A stretch of 64,000 nt of DNA from JANSYA01 sp965243385 (GCA_965243385.1 CBDEUV010000002.1:3596001-3660000); one strand, 5' to 3'. Shown: positions 53,867-63,449, numbered from the stretch's first letter. The notes: generated by a model from the letters alone, not told the origin. Program-made: numbers and translations.

Positions 53867-55357
53867 TCACGCCGTCTGAGCGCGATTGCGCAGGCGTCGA
53901 TAGTACAGCAAGCCGGTACAGGTTAACGCGATGCCGGCGGCGGACGCGACGGGCGCCGTAATCAGCGTAACCAGCATGAACCAGATCTGAATGGCGAGCA
54001 CCAGCGGCAATGTTACATAAAACAGGGGCACCCGGAACGGCCGCGGCGCATCGGGCAGCTTTTTGCGCAGGACCCATACCGCGGCGAAAGTCGAAACATT
54101 AAAGACCGCCGAGGTGAAGCTAAAAAAGTCGATCATACGCTCATAGCCGTTGCCGGCTACGGTCGCGGCGATTAATAGAACAGTGGCCCAGGCCCCCTGT
54201 AGATAGAGCGCCTTATTGGGAGTACGATAGACGGGATGCACATCGGCCATCGGTTTGAAGAATAGGCCGTCCCGGGCCATGGCGTACCAGGTGCGGGCTT
54301 TCACCAGAATCTGAGTACTTACGTTGCCGAATGTGCTTAGCATCACAAAAAATGCGATTAAGATTCCGCCGATCACCCCGGCGGCGTTTTCCATGGCCAC
54401 GGCGGAGATCTGGCGTTTGGCGACGATCACCTCTTCGGCCGACAGCGTAAACAGATAGGCCAGATTCACGGCGAAGTAAATCGCCATGACCCCGCCGATT
54501 CCCAGAAAGAGCGAGAGCGGCAAATTCCTGCGGGGGTTCTTGACTTCTTCGGCCACATAAGTCGCGCCTTCCCAGCCGCTGTAGGCGAAGAAGGCGTAAC
54601 GCATAGCCGTTCCGACCGCGAGCATGGTGCCCCAGCCGAATTCGTCCGGCCACAGCGGATTCGAGAAGTGTTCGGCGCTGCCCGGACCGGTAAAACAAAA
54701 TGCGACGATGCTCAGTAACGCGAAGATCTTCAGGCTGCTGAAGACGTTCTGCATGATACCGGACAGAAAGACGCCGAATGTATTCGCGAAAGTTAAGAGC
54801 CAGATGATGGCGAAGGCGATCGCCCCCACGGTCCATTTCGAAAAGGCCGCTTCGCCCGGCGGTACTCCGGTGAGCCGGCCGTAAAAGAAGCCCGTGTATT
54901 CTGCGAAGACCAGACCGACCGCAACGATCGAGGCGGTTTCGCTGACGAAGAACATGGCCCAGCCGCGCAAAAAGGTCCAGAATTCCGGATAGGCCGCGCG
55001 CAGATAGGCGTAGGGTCCGCCCGACTTCGGCATCATCGCCACGAGTTCGGCGTAACACAAAGCGCCGAGCATGGTCGCGATGCCGCCTATAAACCAGGCC
55101 AGAAAAAAGAGACCCGTCGATACCTGGCCGGAAGGAATATCCGCCAGGCCGTACTCGGAACCCGTCGCGAGACCCGCCGCGGCGATCATCATTACCCCGG
55201 GGGTGCGAAAGATGCCCGAACCGATAATGCGGCCGACGACGATGGAACAGGCTTCGGTCAGTCCGAGCTTGCGTTCGAGTTCGGTGTCTTCGGTGAAAAG
55301 ATCGGCGATCGGATTCGAAGGCGAGTCGGGCGATGGTTTCTTTGAGTCGTCGCTCAT
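53867..55357 (-). CDS. APC-family amino-acid permease
   Basis: 496 residues, about twelve membrane segments. Family sequences are GLTEACSIVVGRIIGSGIFRTPG-like start (residues about 34-50), LCYAELVAMMPKSGGPYAYLR and SGWEGATYVAEEVKNPRRNLP. It imports or exchanges an amino acid. Its ATG overlaps the TGA of ilvE by one base (TGATG), so the two are co-translated and a branched-chain amino acid is a natural guess. Confidence 0.92.
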   Translation of the reverse strand: MSDDSKKPSPDSPSNPIADLFTEDTELERKLGLTEACSIVVGRIIGSGIFRTPGVMMIAAAGLATGSEYGLADIPSGQVSTGLFFLAWFIGGIATMLGALCYAELVAMMPKSGGPYAYLRAAYPEFWTFLRGWAMFFVSETASIVAVGLVFAEYTGFFYGRLTGVPPGEAAFSKWTVGAIAFAIIWLLTFANTFGVFLSGIMQNVFSSLKIFALLSIVAFCFTGPGSAEHFSNPLWPDEFGWGTMLAVGTAMRYAFFAYSGWEGATYVAEEVKNPRRNLPLSLFLGIGGVMAIYFAVNLAYLFTLSAEEVIVAKRQISAVAMENAAGVIGGILIAFFVMLSTFGNVSTQILVKARTWYAMARDGLFFKPMADVHPVYRTPNKALYLQGAWATVLLIAATVAGNGYERMIDFFSFTSAVFNVSTFAAVWVLRKKLPDAPRPFRVPLFYVTLPLVLAIQIWFMLVTLITAPVASAAGIALTCTGLLYYRRLRNRAQTA

Positions 55358-56274
55358 CAATACACCGGCGTGAGCCAGTCGCTATAGTTGTCGTTTTCGC
55401 CGATGATCGTGCTCATGAAGATCTCGCGCAGCTTCGTCGTGATCGGCCCGATTTCGCCGCCGCCGATTTCGCGCCGATCGATCTCGGCGACCCAGGCGAG
55501 TTGCGCGCCGGTGCCGCAAAAGAATACTTCGTCGGCGATGTACAATTCGGTGCGGCCCACGTCGCGTTCGATTACCTCTAAGCCCTGGTCTTTCGCGATT
55601 TGAATGATACTCCGCCGGGTGATGCCTTCGAGCACCGACGCCGCCAGATGCGGTGTGATCAGAGCCCCGTCGCGCACGAGAAAGATATTCTCGGCGCTGC
55701 CTTCGCTCACGAAGCCGCGCGAATCCAGAAAGATCGCCTCGTCGAATCCGTTTTGTACGGCCTCGGATTTCGCCAGGGCCGAATTGATATAACCGCCGGA
55801 AGCTTTGGAACGGGTGGGGATGATATTATCGTCGATGCGTCGCCAGCTGGACACGGCGGCGCGCATGCCGCGGCTGGTGTCGAGATAGTCGTTCAGGGGA
55901 ATCGTGTACATCGCGAAGTCGTCATCGACGTCATGCAGTCGCGGCGAGAGCTGCAGGGCCGCCTTGTAGATGAACGGGCGAAAATAGACGTTCTTGCGAT
56001 AGTTATTGCGCCGGGCCAGATTCAGGGCCACGTCCATCATCTGCTGCTCGGAAAGCGGCGACTGCATTTGCATAATGCGCGCGCTGCGACTCAGCCGCTG
56101 AAAATGGTCGGCCAGGCGAAAGAGATAGAGATTATCGCGATCGGCGTTGTAGTACCCGCGCACCCCGCCGAAGACCATCGTGCCGTACTGCAGCGCGTGG
56201 GTGGCCATATTGACCCCGCATTCGCCCAGCGGTTTGTAGGCGCCCTCGTGGTAGGCGATGCTTTCGAGTTCCAT
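55357..56274 (-). CDS. ilvE: Branched-chain amino-acid aminotransferase
   Basis: 305 residues of fold-type IV PLP enzymes. YGTMVFGGVRGY is the opening. The PLP Lys is in PTRSKASGGYINSALAKSEA-type segment (about residue 154), followed by GFDEAIFLDSRGFVSEGSAENIF and ITRRSIIQIA. DEVFFCGTGAQL closes the site. It moves the amino group of Leu, Ile or Val to 2-oxoglutarate, the last step of synthesis or first step of breakdown. It overlaps the APC permease gene. Confidence 0.95.
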   Translation of the reverse strand: MELESIAYHEGAYKPLGECGVNMATHALQYGTMVFGGVRGYYNADRDNLYLFRLADHFQRLSRSARIMQMQSPLSEQQMMDVALNLARRNNYRKNVYFRPFIYKAALQLSPRLHDVDDDFAMYTIPLNDYLDTSRGMRAAVSSWRRIDDNIIPTRSKASGGYINSALAKSEAVQNGFDEAIFLDSRGFVSEGSAENIFLVRDGALITPHLAASVLEGITRRSIIQIAKDQGLEVIERDVGRTELYIADEVFFCGTGAQLAWVAEIDRREIGGGEIGPITTKLREIFMSTIIGENDNYSDWLTPVY

Positions 56275-56313
56275 TCAATTTAAGGATGCCCGGGCGCGCC
56301 CCGTCCGTGTCAA

Positions 56314-56994
56314 TTATTTCTTCCGATACTGGTTCGCCCGGATGTTTTCGGCGGCCAGCCGCACCGTTTCATGGACGCGTTTCGCGCGGGTGGCGGGGGT
56401 CTTCGCCGTGAAGATCCATTCAAGAATTCCGCGCCGGGTGGATTTCGGAAAGGCGGCCCAGAATTTGGCCGCCGTATCATTTGCTCTGAGCGCGTCGGCC
56501 AGGTCCGGCGGTTCGACGAGATTGTCCACGTCGTTCAGGGCGTCCCAGGTACCGTCTTTTTTCGCCACGCGGACCATTTCCAGGCCGGCCGACGCCATGA
56601 GTCCCGCGGCCTTGAGGCGCTTAACTTTATCTTTGTTGACCTTACTCCAGTTGCTTTTCGGATTGCGGCGGGAAAAATATTGATAGTAGCTTTCGCCGTC
56701 GCGCTTATTCGGCAAGCTGTCGACCCAGCCGAAGCACAGCGCGTCGTCGACCGCCTGCGAATAATCGATCGATGCCCGGCCGGAATTCTTTTTATAAATG
56801 ATCAGCCAGACGGACTGTTCACGCGCGTGATTCTTTTCGAGCCAGGCCCGCCAGGCGGCGCTGTCTCCGGCCGCGATCGCGGCGACGTCTTTATAGACCT
56901 CTTTGGAGAGGCCGATCGCGCCGCGCGGTTTCGCAGCGGACTTTTTCATTGTGGCGGCCGCTTTGCGCGCAGTCCGCTTCTTCTTCGCCGCCAT
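56314..56994 (-). CDS. YdeI/OmpD-associated family protein
   Basis: 226 residues. A Lys/Ala-rich N-terminal tail (1-22) precedes the YdeI-type domain, with HAREQSVWLIIYKKNSG, SQAVDDALCFGWVDSLPN and FSRRNPKSNWSKVNKDK. The C-terminal bacteriocin-protection part is DDLADALxxNxxA-like, ending RAKRVHETVRLAAENIRANQY. Role in the family is poorly known, with links to stress or peptide resistance. The basic tail is also present on its upstream neighbour. Confidence 0.88.
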   Translation of the reverse strand: MAAKKKRTARKAAATMKKSAAKPRGAIGLSKEVYKDVAAIAAGDSAAWRAWLEKNHAREQSVWLIIYKKNSGRASIDYSQAVDDALCFGWVDSLPNKRDGESYYQYFSRRNPKSNWSKVNKDKVKRLKAAGLMASAGLEMVRVAKKDGTWDALNDVDNLVEPPDLADALRANDTAAKFWAAFPKSTRRGILEWIFTAKTPATRAKRVHETVRLAAENIRANQYRKK

Positions 56995-57034
56995 AGCCCT
57001 TCCGGTATCATGTATCGCTGCGCGGGTCGGATAA

Positions 57035-58726
57035 TCAAAACCAGCTTGAGCTTTTCTTGCGACGGCGCCGGCGGGTGGTCGAAATTCCGAAAACTCCCAG
57101 AATGCCGCGGGTTACTTCGCGCGCGACCGTGCGGCCGATTTGTTTGGTCAGCGGGCTCGACGCAATTTTTTCGAGCGTGGACTTCTCGGCTTTGCTTCGA
57201 CGCCGCGAGCCGGAGCCGGATTTCTTTTTCGATTTGGCGGCTTTCGCTTCTTCCTGCTGTTCGGCGATGTCTTCGATCTTCTTCGAAAGGATTTCGTAGG
57301 CGCTTTCGCGATCGACGACTTCGTTGTACTTATCAACCAGCTTCGACGCCGCGACGGCTTCGTCGAGTTCGTCTTCGGTTAACACGTCCATGCGCGATGC
57401 GGGAGCGCGAAGCATCGTATGAATCAGGGGAGTGGGTTTGCCTTTCTCGCCCAGGCCGGTGATCATCGCCTCGCCGATGCCCATGCTGGTCAGCAGTTCG
57501 GCCGGTTCATAAAAATCGGAGATCGGAAAATTCTCGGCGGCCAGCTTGATATTCTTACGGTCTTTCGCCGTGAAGGCGCGCAGGGCGTGCTGGACTTTGA
57601 GGCCGAGCTGGCCCAGAACCGATGCGGGAATATCGCCCGGGTTTTGTGTAACAAAAAAGATACCGACGCCTTTCGAGCGTACGAGTTTTACGATCATTTC
57701 GATCTGCTCGAGCAGCACTTTCGAAGCGTTCGAGAATACCAGATGCGCTTCGTCGACGAAGATCGCAAGTTTGGGGCGGTCGAGATCGCCTTCTTCCGGA
57801 AATTTTTCGTAAACTTCGGCCAGTAGCTGCAGCATGAAGGTGCTGAAGAGTCCCGGCTTGCTCTGCACGTCGGTCAGGCGCAACACTGAGACCAGGCCTT
57901 CGCCGTTTTCAGTAATGCGCACCAGATCTTCGACGTCGAAAGATCGCTCGCCGAAGAAGATGTCCGCTTCCTGTTGTTCCAATGCGACGATCTTGCGTAA
58001 GATCGTGCCGGCGGAAGCTTTCGAAACTTTGCCGTACTCGCTGACGACGTCTTCGTGGCCTTCGGCGACGTACATCAACGCTTTCTTTAAGTCGGGCAGG
58101 TCGAGCAATAAGAGGCCGTTGTCGTCGCAGTACTGAAAGACGACCGCCAGAATTCCGGATTGAGTTTCGTTGAGATCGAGGATTTTACCGAGCAGGATCG
58201 GACCGAATTCCGCCACGGTCGCCCGCAGGCGCGCGCCCTTTTCGCCGGACAGCGTTAAGAATTCGACGGGATAGCCGCGGGATTCAAAGGGCAGCTGGAT
58301 GCCGGCGTGGCGTTTGGTAATAAAATCTTTTTCTTCGCCGGGTTGTGCGATGCCGCTCAGGTCGCCTTTGATGTCCATGAGCAGAGTCGGTACGCCCTGG
58401 GCGGAAAGCTCTCCGGCGATGATTTGCAGCGTTTTGGTCTTACCGGTACCGGTCGCGCCGGCGATCAGCCCGTGGCGGTTCAGAGTTTTAAGGGGAATAT
58501 GGGCGGGAACTTCGGGGACGATCGTGCCGTTCAACACCGCCGCGCCCAGCGTGATCTGCGGCCCTTTGTGCGTATAACCGGGCGTGACCTTCTTTTGAAA
58601 CGCAGCGAGCTGCTTCGCCTGCAGCTGCTCCGGGTCGGCCGCTTTCGATTTGGAAGGGGATTTCTTAGAAGATTTCTTCGTGGACTTGCTGGTGGATTTC
58701 TTTTTCGATTGAGTTTTGCGGGCCAT
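57035..58726 (-). CDS. yjgR: DUF853-type HerA-like ATPase
   Basis: 563 residues with a Lys/Ser-rich tail (1-30), then a HerA/FtsK-like ATPase. Walker A is IAGATGTGKTKTLQ (about residue 90), LMDIKGDLSGIAQPG follows, and Walker B is LAIFVDEAHLVF. VTQNPGDIPASVLGQLG and AFTAKDRKNI are typical of DUF853. The C-terminal 100 residues have a coiled-coil stretch and an extremely basic end (TRRRRRKKSSSWF). It is probably a hexameric nucleic-acid-stimulated ATPase; the precise role is unknown. Confidence 0.93.
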   Translation of the reverse strand: MARKTQSKKKSTSKSTKKSSKKSPSKSKAADPEQLQAKQLAAFQKKVTPGYTHKGPQITLGAAVLNGTIVPEVPAHIPLKTLNRHGLIAGATGTGKTKTLQIIAGELSAQGVPTLLMDIKGDLSGIAQPGEEKDFITKRHAGIQLPFESRGYPVEFLTLSGEKGARLRATVAEFGPILLGKILDLNETQSGILAVVFQYCDDNGLLLLDLPDLKKALMYVAEGHEDVVSEYGKVSKASAGTILRKIVALEQQEADIFFGERSFDVEDLVRITENGEGLVSVLRLTDVQSKPGLFSTFMLQLLAEVYEKFPEEGDLDRPKLAIFVDEAHLVFSNASKVLLEQIEMIVKLVRSKGVGIFFVTQNPGDIPASVLGQLGLKVQHALRAFTAKDRKNIKLAAENFPISDFYEPAELLTSMGIGEAMITGLGEKGKPTPLIHTMLRAPASRMDVLTEDELDEAVAASKLVDKYNEVVDRESAYEILSKKIEDIAEQQEEAKAAKSKKKSGSGSRRRSKAEKSTLEKIASSPLTKQIGRTVAREVTRGILGVFGISTTRRRRRKKSSSWF

Positions 58727-58764
58727 GTTTGCGTATTTCGCAAAGATCGCCGAGAAGGGGTCAA

Positions 58765-59502
58765 GTGTATTTACGAAAAGTCCAGAGAATCTGCATTTGT
58801 GCCGGAGTGCTCCTGAGTTTCGCCTGCGCTTCCGGGCAGCGGGCTGATACGAACTCCGGCGCGGGCGTAGTGTCGGAACTTCCGGAGCTGGCGGAATTTA
58901 CGCCAATCAAAGACGACGCTCTGGCCGCGCGCTATGCGCCGGTGCTTGTGCCTTCGGCCGAGTTTGGCGAACCCACGGATCTCTTTTATCGGGCCAGCAC
59001 AGATGCCGCTGGCAATACTCATCTAACCTATCACTTTCTCTGGGAGTTCGAACGCAACGACGCGGGCGGTTGTCTGCCCTTTCTCAGCCGCAATATCTAC
59101 ACGGGCGGCATCGGGCTGCAGCGGACGATGTTCGGGCCCGGGGATATTGAGCTGGTTTCGCTGCAAATCGATCCGGCCGGCAGGGTCTTCGCGCTCTATT
59201 ACGAAACCGCGGAAAACTACGATGCATCCGATTTCGGCGTAAAACACAAGCGCGTTTCGCGGCTCGCTCCCAACGGTGATATTCCAGGACCCTATCTATT
59301 TGAAGTCATCTCCTGGAATCATTTGTTCGCTGCGCGTGAAATGGAAAGCCTGAGCGACGCTGAACGCGCGAATCTCGTGAAACTAACCCCGGTCTATTTT
59401 CGCGAAGAACTCTGGCGCCGGTATGAAATGTATAAAGCCGAAGAGTCTTTTTTCAGTCGCTCGCGTGCGCATGAAGCTTTCGAACGCGAAGCGTTCGAGT
59501 AA
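58765..59502 (+). CDS. Hypothetical lipoprotein or exported protein
   Basis: 245 residues from GTG 58765, with AAGGGG just upstream. A hydrophobic signal (about 8-20) ends at Cys (VLLSFACASG). The lipobox is loose, as is common in spirochaetes. The rest is beta-rich with no known motif: LTYHFLWEFERN, GDIELVSLQID and YLFEVISWNHLF. The extreme C-terminus repeats EAFE twice, and the pattern continues past the stop codon. It is 24 bases before the next lipoprotein gene. Confidence 0.65.
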   Translation: MYLRKVQRICICAGVLLSFACASGQRADTNSGAGVVSELPELAEFTPIKDDALAARYAPVLVPSAEFGEPTDLFYRASTDAAGNTHLTYHFLWEFERNDAGGCLPFLSRNIYTGGIGLQRTMFGPGDIELVSLQIDPAGRVFALYYETAENYDASDFGVKHKRVSRLAPNGDIPGPYLFEVISWNHLFAAREMESLSDAERANLVKLTPVYFREELWRRYEMYKAEESFFSRSRAHEAFEREAFE

Positions 59503-59529
59503 ATGGGGCGCGAGGCCTTCGAATAAATG
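59485..59529 (+). repeat. EAFE-stop codon repeat at gene junction
   Basis: The 21 bases 59485-59505 (R-E-A-F-E-stop-ATG) recur 24 bases on, in the same frame, at 59509-59529. Only three changes separate them, each at a codon third position (GAA/GAG, GCG/GCC, GAG/GAA). A third EAFE block precedes them. The second copy ends in TAA overlapping the ATG of the following gene. Confidence 0.7.
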
Positions 59530-60645
59530 AAACACAACACTATGAAAACAATGAAACCGAAAATGAATCCTTCGATCGCCCGCCTGCTGTTTTCCTCGGC
59601 CGCGGTGGCGTTCTTTGTCGCGTCGACCAGCGCCTGCAAACCCGATGCGCCCGTCGCGAGCCTGCGCGTGCTCCAGCCGCTGCCGGGCGAAGCGCGTCTC
59701 AAGAATCTGCGCATGCTGAGTGATGCGGGCCAGAACGCGGAGGCCTATTTTTCTTTCGACGAGTCGCGTTTGATCTACCAGGCGAAGACAGGCGATATGC
59801 AGTGCGATCAAATCTATTCGCTGGATCTGGCGAGCGGCGAGAGTCATCGTATATCGAACGGGCAGGGCGCAACCACCTGCGCCTATTATCTACCCGGAGA
59901 CGAGCGCGTCGTCTACGCTTCGACCCACGGCGCGGGGCCGGAGTGTCCGCCGGAACCCGATCGCTCGCAGGGTTATGTCTGGCAGCTCTATGACAGCTAC
60001 GATATCTATTCGGCGAATGCGAGCGACGGCGGCGATCTGCGCCGGCTGACCGACGCGCCCGGCTACGACGCCGAAGCGACGGTTTCGCCGCAGGGAGATA
60101 AGATCGTTTTCACTTCGATGCGCGACGGAGACCCCGAGCTGTATCTCATGGACCTCGACGGCGGCAATCAAAAGCGTTTGACTTTCGCGAAGGGTTACGA
60201 TGGCGGAGCGTTCTTTTCGCCGGACGGAAAACGATTGGTCTTTCGCGCGAGTCGTCCCGTGACTCCCGAACAACTGCGAGTCTACGACGATCTCGTTAAG
60301 AAACAGTACGTGCGTCCGACGGAGCTCGAGCTGTTCGTCATGAATGTCGACGGTAGCGAGTTACGCAAGATCACGAATTTCGGCAAGGCGAGCTTCGGGC
60401 CGTTTTTTCATCCCGACGGCGAGCGCATCATCTTCTCTTCGAATATGCAAGGCGAAAATCCACGCAATTTCGATCTGTACATCGTCGGTATAGACGGCGA
60501 AGGTCTCGAACGCATCACCACGAACGAGACCTTCGACGGCTTCCCGATGTTCACGCGCGACGGTCGTCGATTGGTTTTCGCCTCGAACCGCGAAAATCAA
60601 AAGCGCGGCGATACGAATATCTTTCTGGCCGACTGGCTGGAATAA
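59527..60645 (+). CDS. TolB-like beta-propeller lipoprotein
   Basis: 372 residues. After a Met/Lys-rich start there is a signal peptide (about 17-36) with a Cys after TSA (VASTSACKP). The remainder is a PD40/WD40-like propeller with repeated blade motifs: SFDESRLIYQ, SPQGDKIVFTSMRDGDPELYLMD, SPDGKRLVFRAS, HPDGERIIFSSN and TRDGRRLVFASNREN. Such propellers bind proteins or sugars in the periplasm. The start may be any of the Met codons at 59527, 59542, 59551 or 59563. Confidence 0.85.
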   Translation: MKHNTMKTMKPKMNPSIARLLFSSAAVAFFVASTSACKPDAPVASLRVLQPLPGEARLKNLRMLSDAGQNAEAYFSFDESRLIYQAKTGDMQCDQIYSLDLASGESHRISNGQGATTCAYYLPGDERVVYASTHGAGPECPPEPDRSQGYVWQLYDSYDIYSANASDGGDLRRLTDAPGYDAEATVSPQGDKIVFTSMRDGDPELYLMDLDGGNQKRLTFAKGYDGGAFFSPDGKRLVFRASRPVTPEQLRVYDDLVKKQYVRPTELELFVMNVDGSELRKITNFGKASFGPFFHPDGERIIFSSNMQGENPRNFDLYIVGIDGEGLERITTNETFDGFPMFTRDGRRLVFASNRENQKRGDTNIFLADWLE

Positions 60646-60654
60646 CGGCGGTTC

Positions 60655-60783
60655 GCCTGCGCGCGCAGGCTGCGTCCGAATCATTTCAATCGCCGGAAGG
60701 CGTCCGAATTATTTTAATCGCCTGAAGGCGCCCAAATTATTTCAATCGCCTGAAGGCGTCCGAACTATTTTAATCGCCTGAAG
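60655..60783. repeat. 28-bp tandem array overlapping the end of the RsbU gene
   Basis: Four 28-base units begin at 60672, 60700, 60728 and 60756. Each contains the hairpin CGCC-TGAA-GGCG (or CGCC-GGAA-GGCG) and an AT-rich half. The last unit includes the final codons and TAG of the RsbU-type gene (stop at 60765-60767), so the array is a repeated copy of that gene's 3-prime end. A 16-base perfect palindrome, GCCTGCGCGCGCAGGC, precedes it (60655-60670). It fills the gap between two convergent genes. Confidence 0.85.
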
Positions 60784-63449
60784 GCGATCATGGCGATATC
60801 GTCATTTAATTCCGACGGGCCGTCGCAGAAGATCTGCTTGCCCGTGAAGCGTTCGACCGCCTGCGCGAGGGTTTTCACGATCGCGTCGGGTTTTTTGCGT
60901 CCCAGGGTTTGCAGCACTTTCTCCATGCGATCGGTGCCGAAGAGCGCGTCGTGGTGGTTCATCGCCTCGTTTACGCCGTCCGTATATTGAAAAAACAAAT
61001 CGCCGGGGCCGAGCTTCGCGTGCTGGGTTTCGACGATCTCCGCGAAGAGTTCGTTGTCGACCGCGCCGATCGGCATGCCGCCCGCCGTGACGGTTTCGAG
61101 CTTTTCGGTGCGATAGCGATAGATATACGCCGGATTGTGCCCTGCGGAGACATAGCGGATCGTGCTATCATTCGCGTCGTAGAGTCCCAGAAAAAGCGTG
61201 ATAAAGATATTCTCGGGGGTGTCGGCGTAGGTGCGATCGTTTAGCTCTAAGATGATGCGCATGGGATCGGTTTCGCCGCGCCGCACGATGCTGTGCAATT
61301 GCGAGCGCATCAGCGTCATGACGATGGCCGGGCCCACGCCGTGGTTCGAAACGTCCGCCACGCAGAATACGAAGCGCCCTGGACCGGCGTCGATGAAATC
61401 GTAATAGTCGCCGCCCACGCCCGACATGGCTTTATAAAAGGTTCCGAAGGACAGGTGTTCGTTCATGCCCGCGGGCAGCTGGTCGGCGATCAGTCGCTTT
61501 TGAATTTCTTCGGCCGCCTGCAATTCGCCGCGCATCTCTTCGCGCTCGCGCAAGCCCGTCACCATATTATTGAGGGAATCCGTCAACTGACCCAATTCGT
61601 CGCGGCCGCTGTAGTCGAATTGCACGTCCAGATCGCCGCGGCCCACGCGGCCCGCGCCGGCGATAATGCGGCGAATCGCTCCGACCAGCAGTCCGGATAA
61701 GAGGAATGCAAGAAAGATGCTGCGCAGTCCGATCGACAGGGCGGTATCCAGAAAGCTATCGCGTTCGGCGCGGATACGCGCGCGAATTTCGGTTTGATCC
61801 ACGAGGATTCGGGTGAAACCCGCGGTGGTTTCGTACAATAATTCGTCGACGAGTTTGCCGAGCGGCATCGTATCCAGTCGAAACATCTCTGACTGCAGAT
61901 CGGTGCGGGTGCGGGTCAATAGCGCCCAGCCGACCAGTTTCGGATTGATGTAGGTTTCGCTGGAAGGCCGCGTGATCCAGTTGCGCAGATTGCGCCAGCG
62001 ATACGAGTGGAGCTTCCGAATATTCGCGAATTTCGTGTGGTTGTCGTACGAAGATTGGTCCGGCGAATAGGAAAGCAGCGCCGCATGATACAGCGCCGCG
62101 TCGCGCAGATATTCGAAGGCGTCGGCGATGCGCTCGGTCTGCGAAAAATCGCGTTCGCGATGCGCGGTGCGCAGCTCGCCGATCTCTTTTAGAATCGCGC
62201 TTTCGCGTTCTTTGAATTCGGCGGGAGTCAGAGCCGGTTTGGATTCCGGAGTCGGTTTCGCTTTGCGGCTTGCGCGCAGATCCTTGAGTTGTTGGTTTAA
62301 TTCCGCCAGGCGATCCAGCTCCGCGGCGTAGGAAGGATCCTTTTTGATGAAGAGCTCTCGGCGAAAGCGGTCGACGAGGGCCGAACGTTCCGCCAGGGCC
62401 GCCTCGTACTTCTGAAAGAGCTCGCGCAATTCCGCGTCGCGGCCTGGCGGAATCGGACGCGGCTTGCCCGCCCGCGGATTCTCCGGATCGGCTTCGGGAT
62501 TCTTGAGCGCTTTCAGTCGCGTTTCAATCTTCGCCGCCAGATCCTGTAAGTCGGCGATTACGCCGCGCTCGCGATACGAATACTGTCGCCAGAGTCCGCT
62601 GGAATTTAACGCTCGCTTGACCAGCAGCGCGCGTTCGGATACGTCCGGCGTGCGAAACTGCGTGCGCGTGATTAAGAAATAGCTCGCGTCGTCCGTGTCG
62701 AATTCGTGGCGCTGGGGCTCCGCCAGGGGACGTTTATCCGTAAAAGGTTCGTAGACTTCGAGAATCGCTTCGTGCAGCGCCGGAATTTTGCGCCAGACGA
62801 AGGCGTTGATCGGCGCGGGATCCCTGCGTTCCAGACGCGAAAGCAGGCGCGCGGTATCGAAGCGCGGCCGGCGATAGCGGTCGATCGACTCCGCGCGGTA
62901 ACGGTCCAGGTTTAAGCCGGAAAATGCGATGTCTATACGTTGATCATAATCGACGGCGTTGCGCAGATCGCGCTCGAAATTCCACATCAGTTCGCCGTAC
63001 TTCGCGGTGCGCTGCGGCTTGCGCGCGAAGTACGCCGCGCGTCTTTGAAAGGCTTCGAAGCGGCGTTCGTCGATGGGATCACTCTTATCGGAAGGTCGAA
63101 TTCCGGAGCGCAGATTGTTTTCGGCGGCCGACAGCTGCTTTTCGTCGAAGAATCGATTATAATAATCGGGTTTTGCGTTTTTGTGACGCGCTTCGTGCGC
63201 GCGAATCCGCAGGCGCAGTTTTTCCAGGCGAATTAAATTCTCGGCGGTCTGGTCGATTTCGAGATTCAAAGACTCGACCGGATTCAAAAAGCGGGTGACT
63301 TCGCGTTCCGCCAGCTGCGAGAGCGTCGAACGCTGTTGCTTGAATACGATGGCGAGAATCACGCCGATCAGCGCGAATAGCATCACCCCGACGAAGAGCG
63401 CGAGCTTCGCCGCAAGTCCGACGCGAATTTTGGGAATCCAGTTGAGCAT
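60765..63449 (-). CDS. RsbU-type PP2C serine phosphatase with large sensor and HAMP
   Basis: 894 residues. TM1 is about 13-33. An extracytoplasmic helical region of about 540 residues carries long charged coiled coils. TM2 is about 575-597, then HAMP (about 600-650: RRIIAGAGRVGRGDLD, DELGQLTDSLNNMV). The PP2C/SpoIIE domain (about 685-894) has GGDYYDFIDAGPG with metal Asp residues, CVADVSNHGVGPAIVMT and ELNDDIAMIAF. It should dephosphorylate an anti-anti-sigma STAS protein and so start a partner switch. The RsbW gene is 35 bases upstream. The C-terminal codons are repeated in the adjacent 28-bp array. Confidence 0.92.
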   Translation of the reverse strand: MLNWIPKIRVGLAAKLALFVGVMLFALIGVILAIVFKQQRSTLSQLAEREVTRFLNPVESLNLEIDQTAENLIRLEKLRLRIRAHEARHKNAKPDYYNRFFDEKQLSAAENNLRSGIRPSDKSDPIDERRFEAFQRRAAYFARKPQRTAKYGELMWNFERDLRNAVDYDQRIDIAFSGLNLDRYRAESIDRYRRPRFDTARLLSRLERRDPAPINAFVWRKIPALHEAILEVYEPFTDKRPLAEPQRHEFDTDDASYFLITRTQFRTPDVSERALLVKRALNSSGLWRQYSYRERGVIADLQDLAAKIETRLKALKNPEADPENPRAGKPRPIPPGRDAELRELFQKYEAALAERSALVDRFRRELFIKKDPSYAAELDRLAELNQQLKDLRASRKAKPTPESKPALTPAEFKERESAILKEIGELRTAHRERDFSQTERIADAFEYLRDAALYHAALLSYSPDQSSYDNHTKFANIRKLHSYRWRNLRNWITRPSSETYINPKLVGWALLTRTRTDLQSEMFRLDTMPLGKLVDELLYETTAGFTRILVDQTEIRARIRAERDSFLDTALSIGLRSIFLAFLLSGLLVGAIRRIIAGAGRVGRGDLDVQFDYSGRDELGQLTDSLNNMVTGLREREEMRGELQAAEEIQKRLIADQLPAGMNEHLSFGTFYKAMSGVGGDYYDFIDAGPGRFVFCVADVSNHGVGPAIVMTLMRSQLHSIVRRGETDPMRIILELNDRTYADTPENIFITLFLGLYDANDSTIRYVSAGHNPAYIYRYRTEKLETVTAGGMPIGAVDNELFAEIVETQHAKLGPGDLFFQYTDGVNEAMNHHDALFGTDRMEKVLQTLGRKKPDAIVKTLAQAVERFTGKQIFCDGPSELNDDIAMIAFRRLK

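Noticed and set aside
60672..60783. 28-bp spaced repeats considered as a CRISPR array
   Set aside because: Units are directly adjacent with no spacers and overlap a gene end. No cas genes are present.
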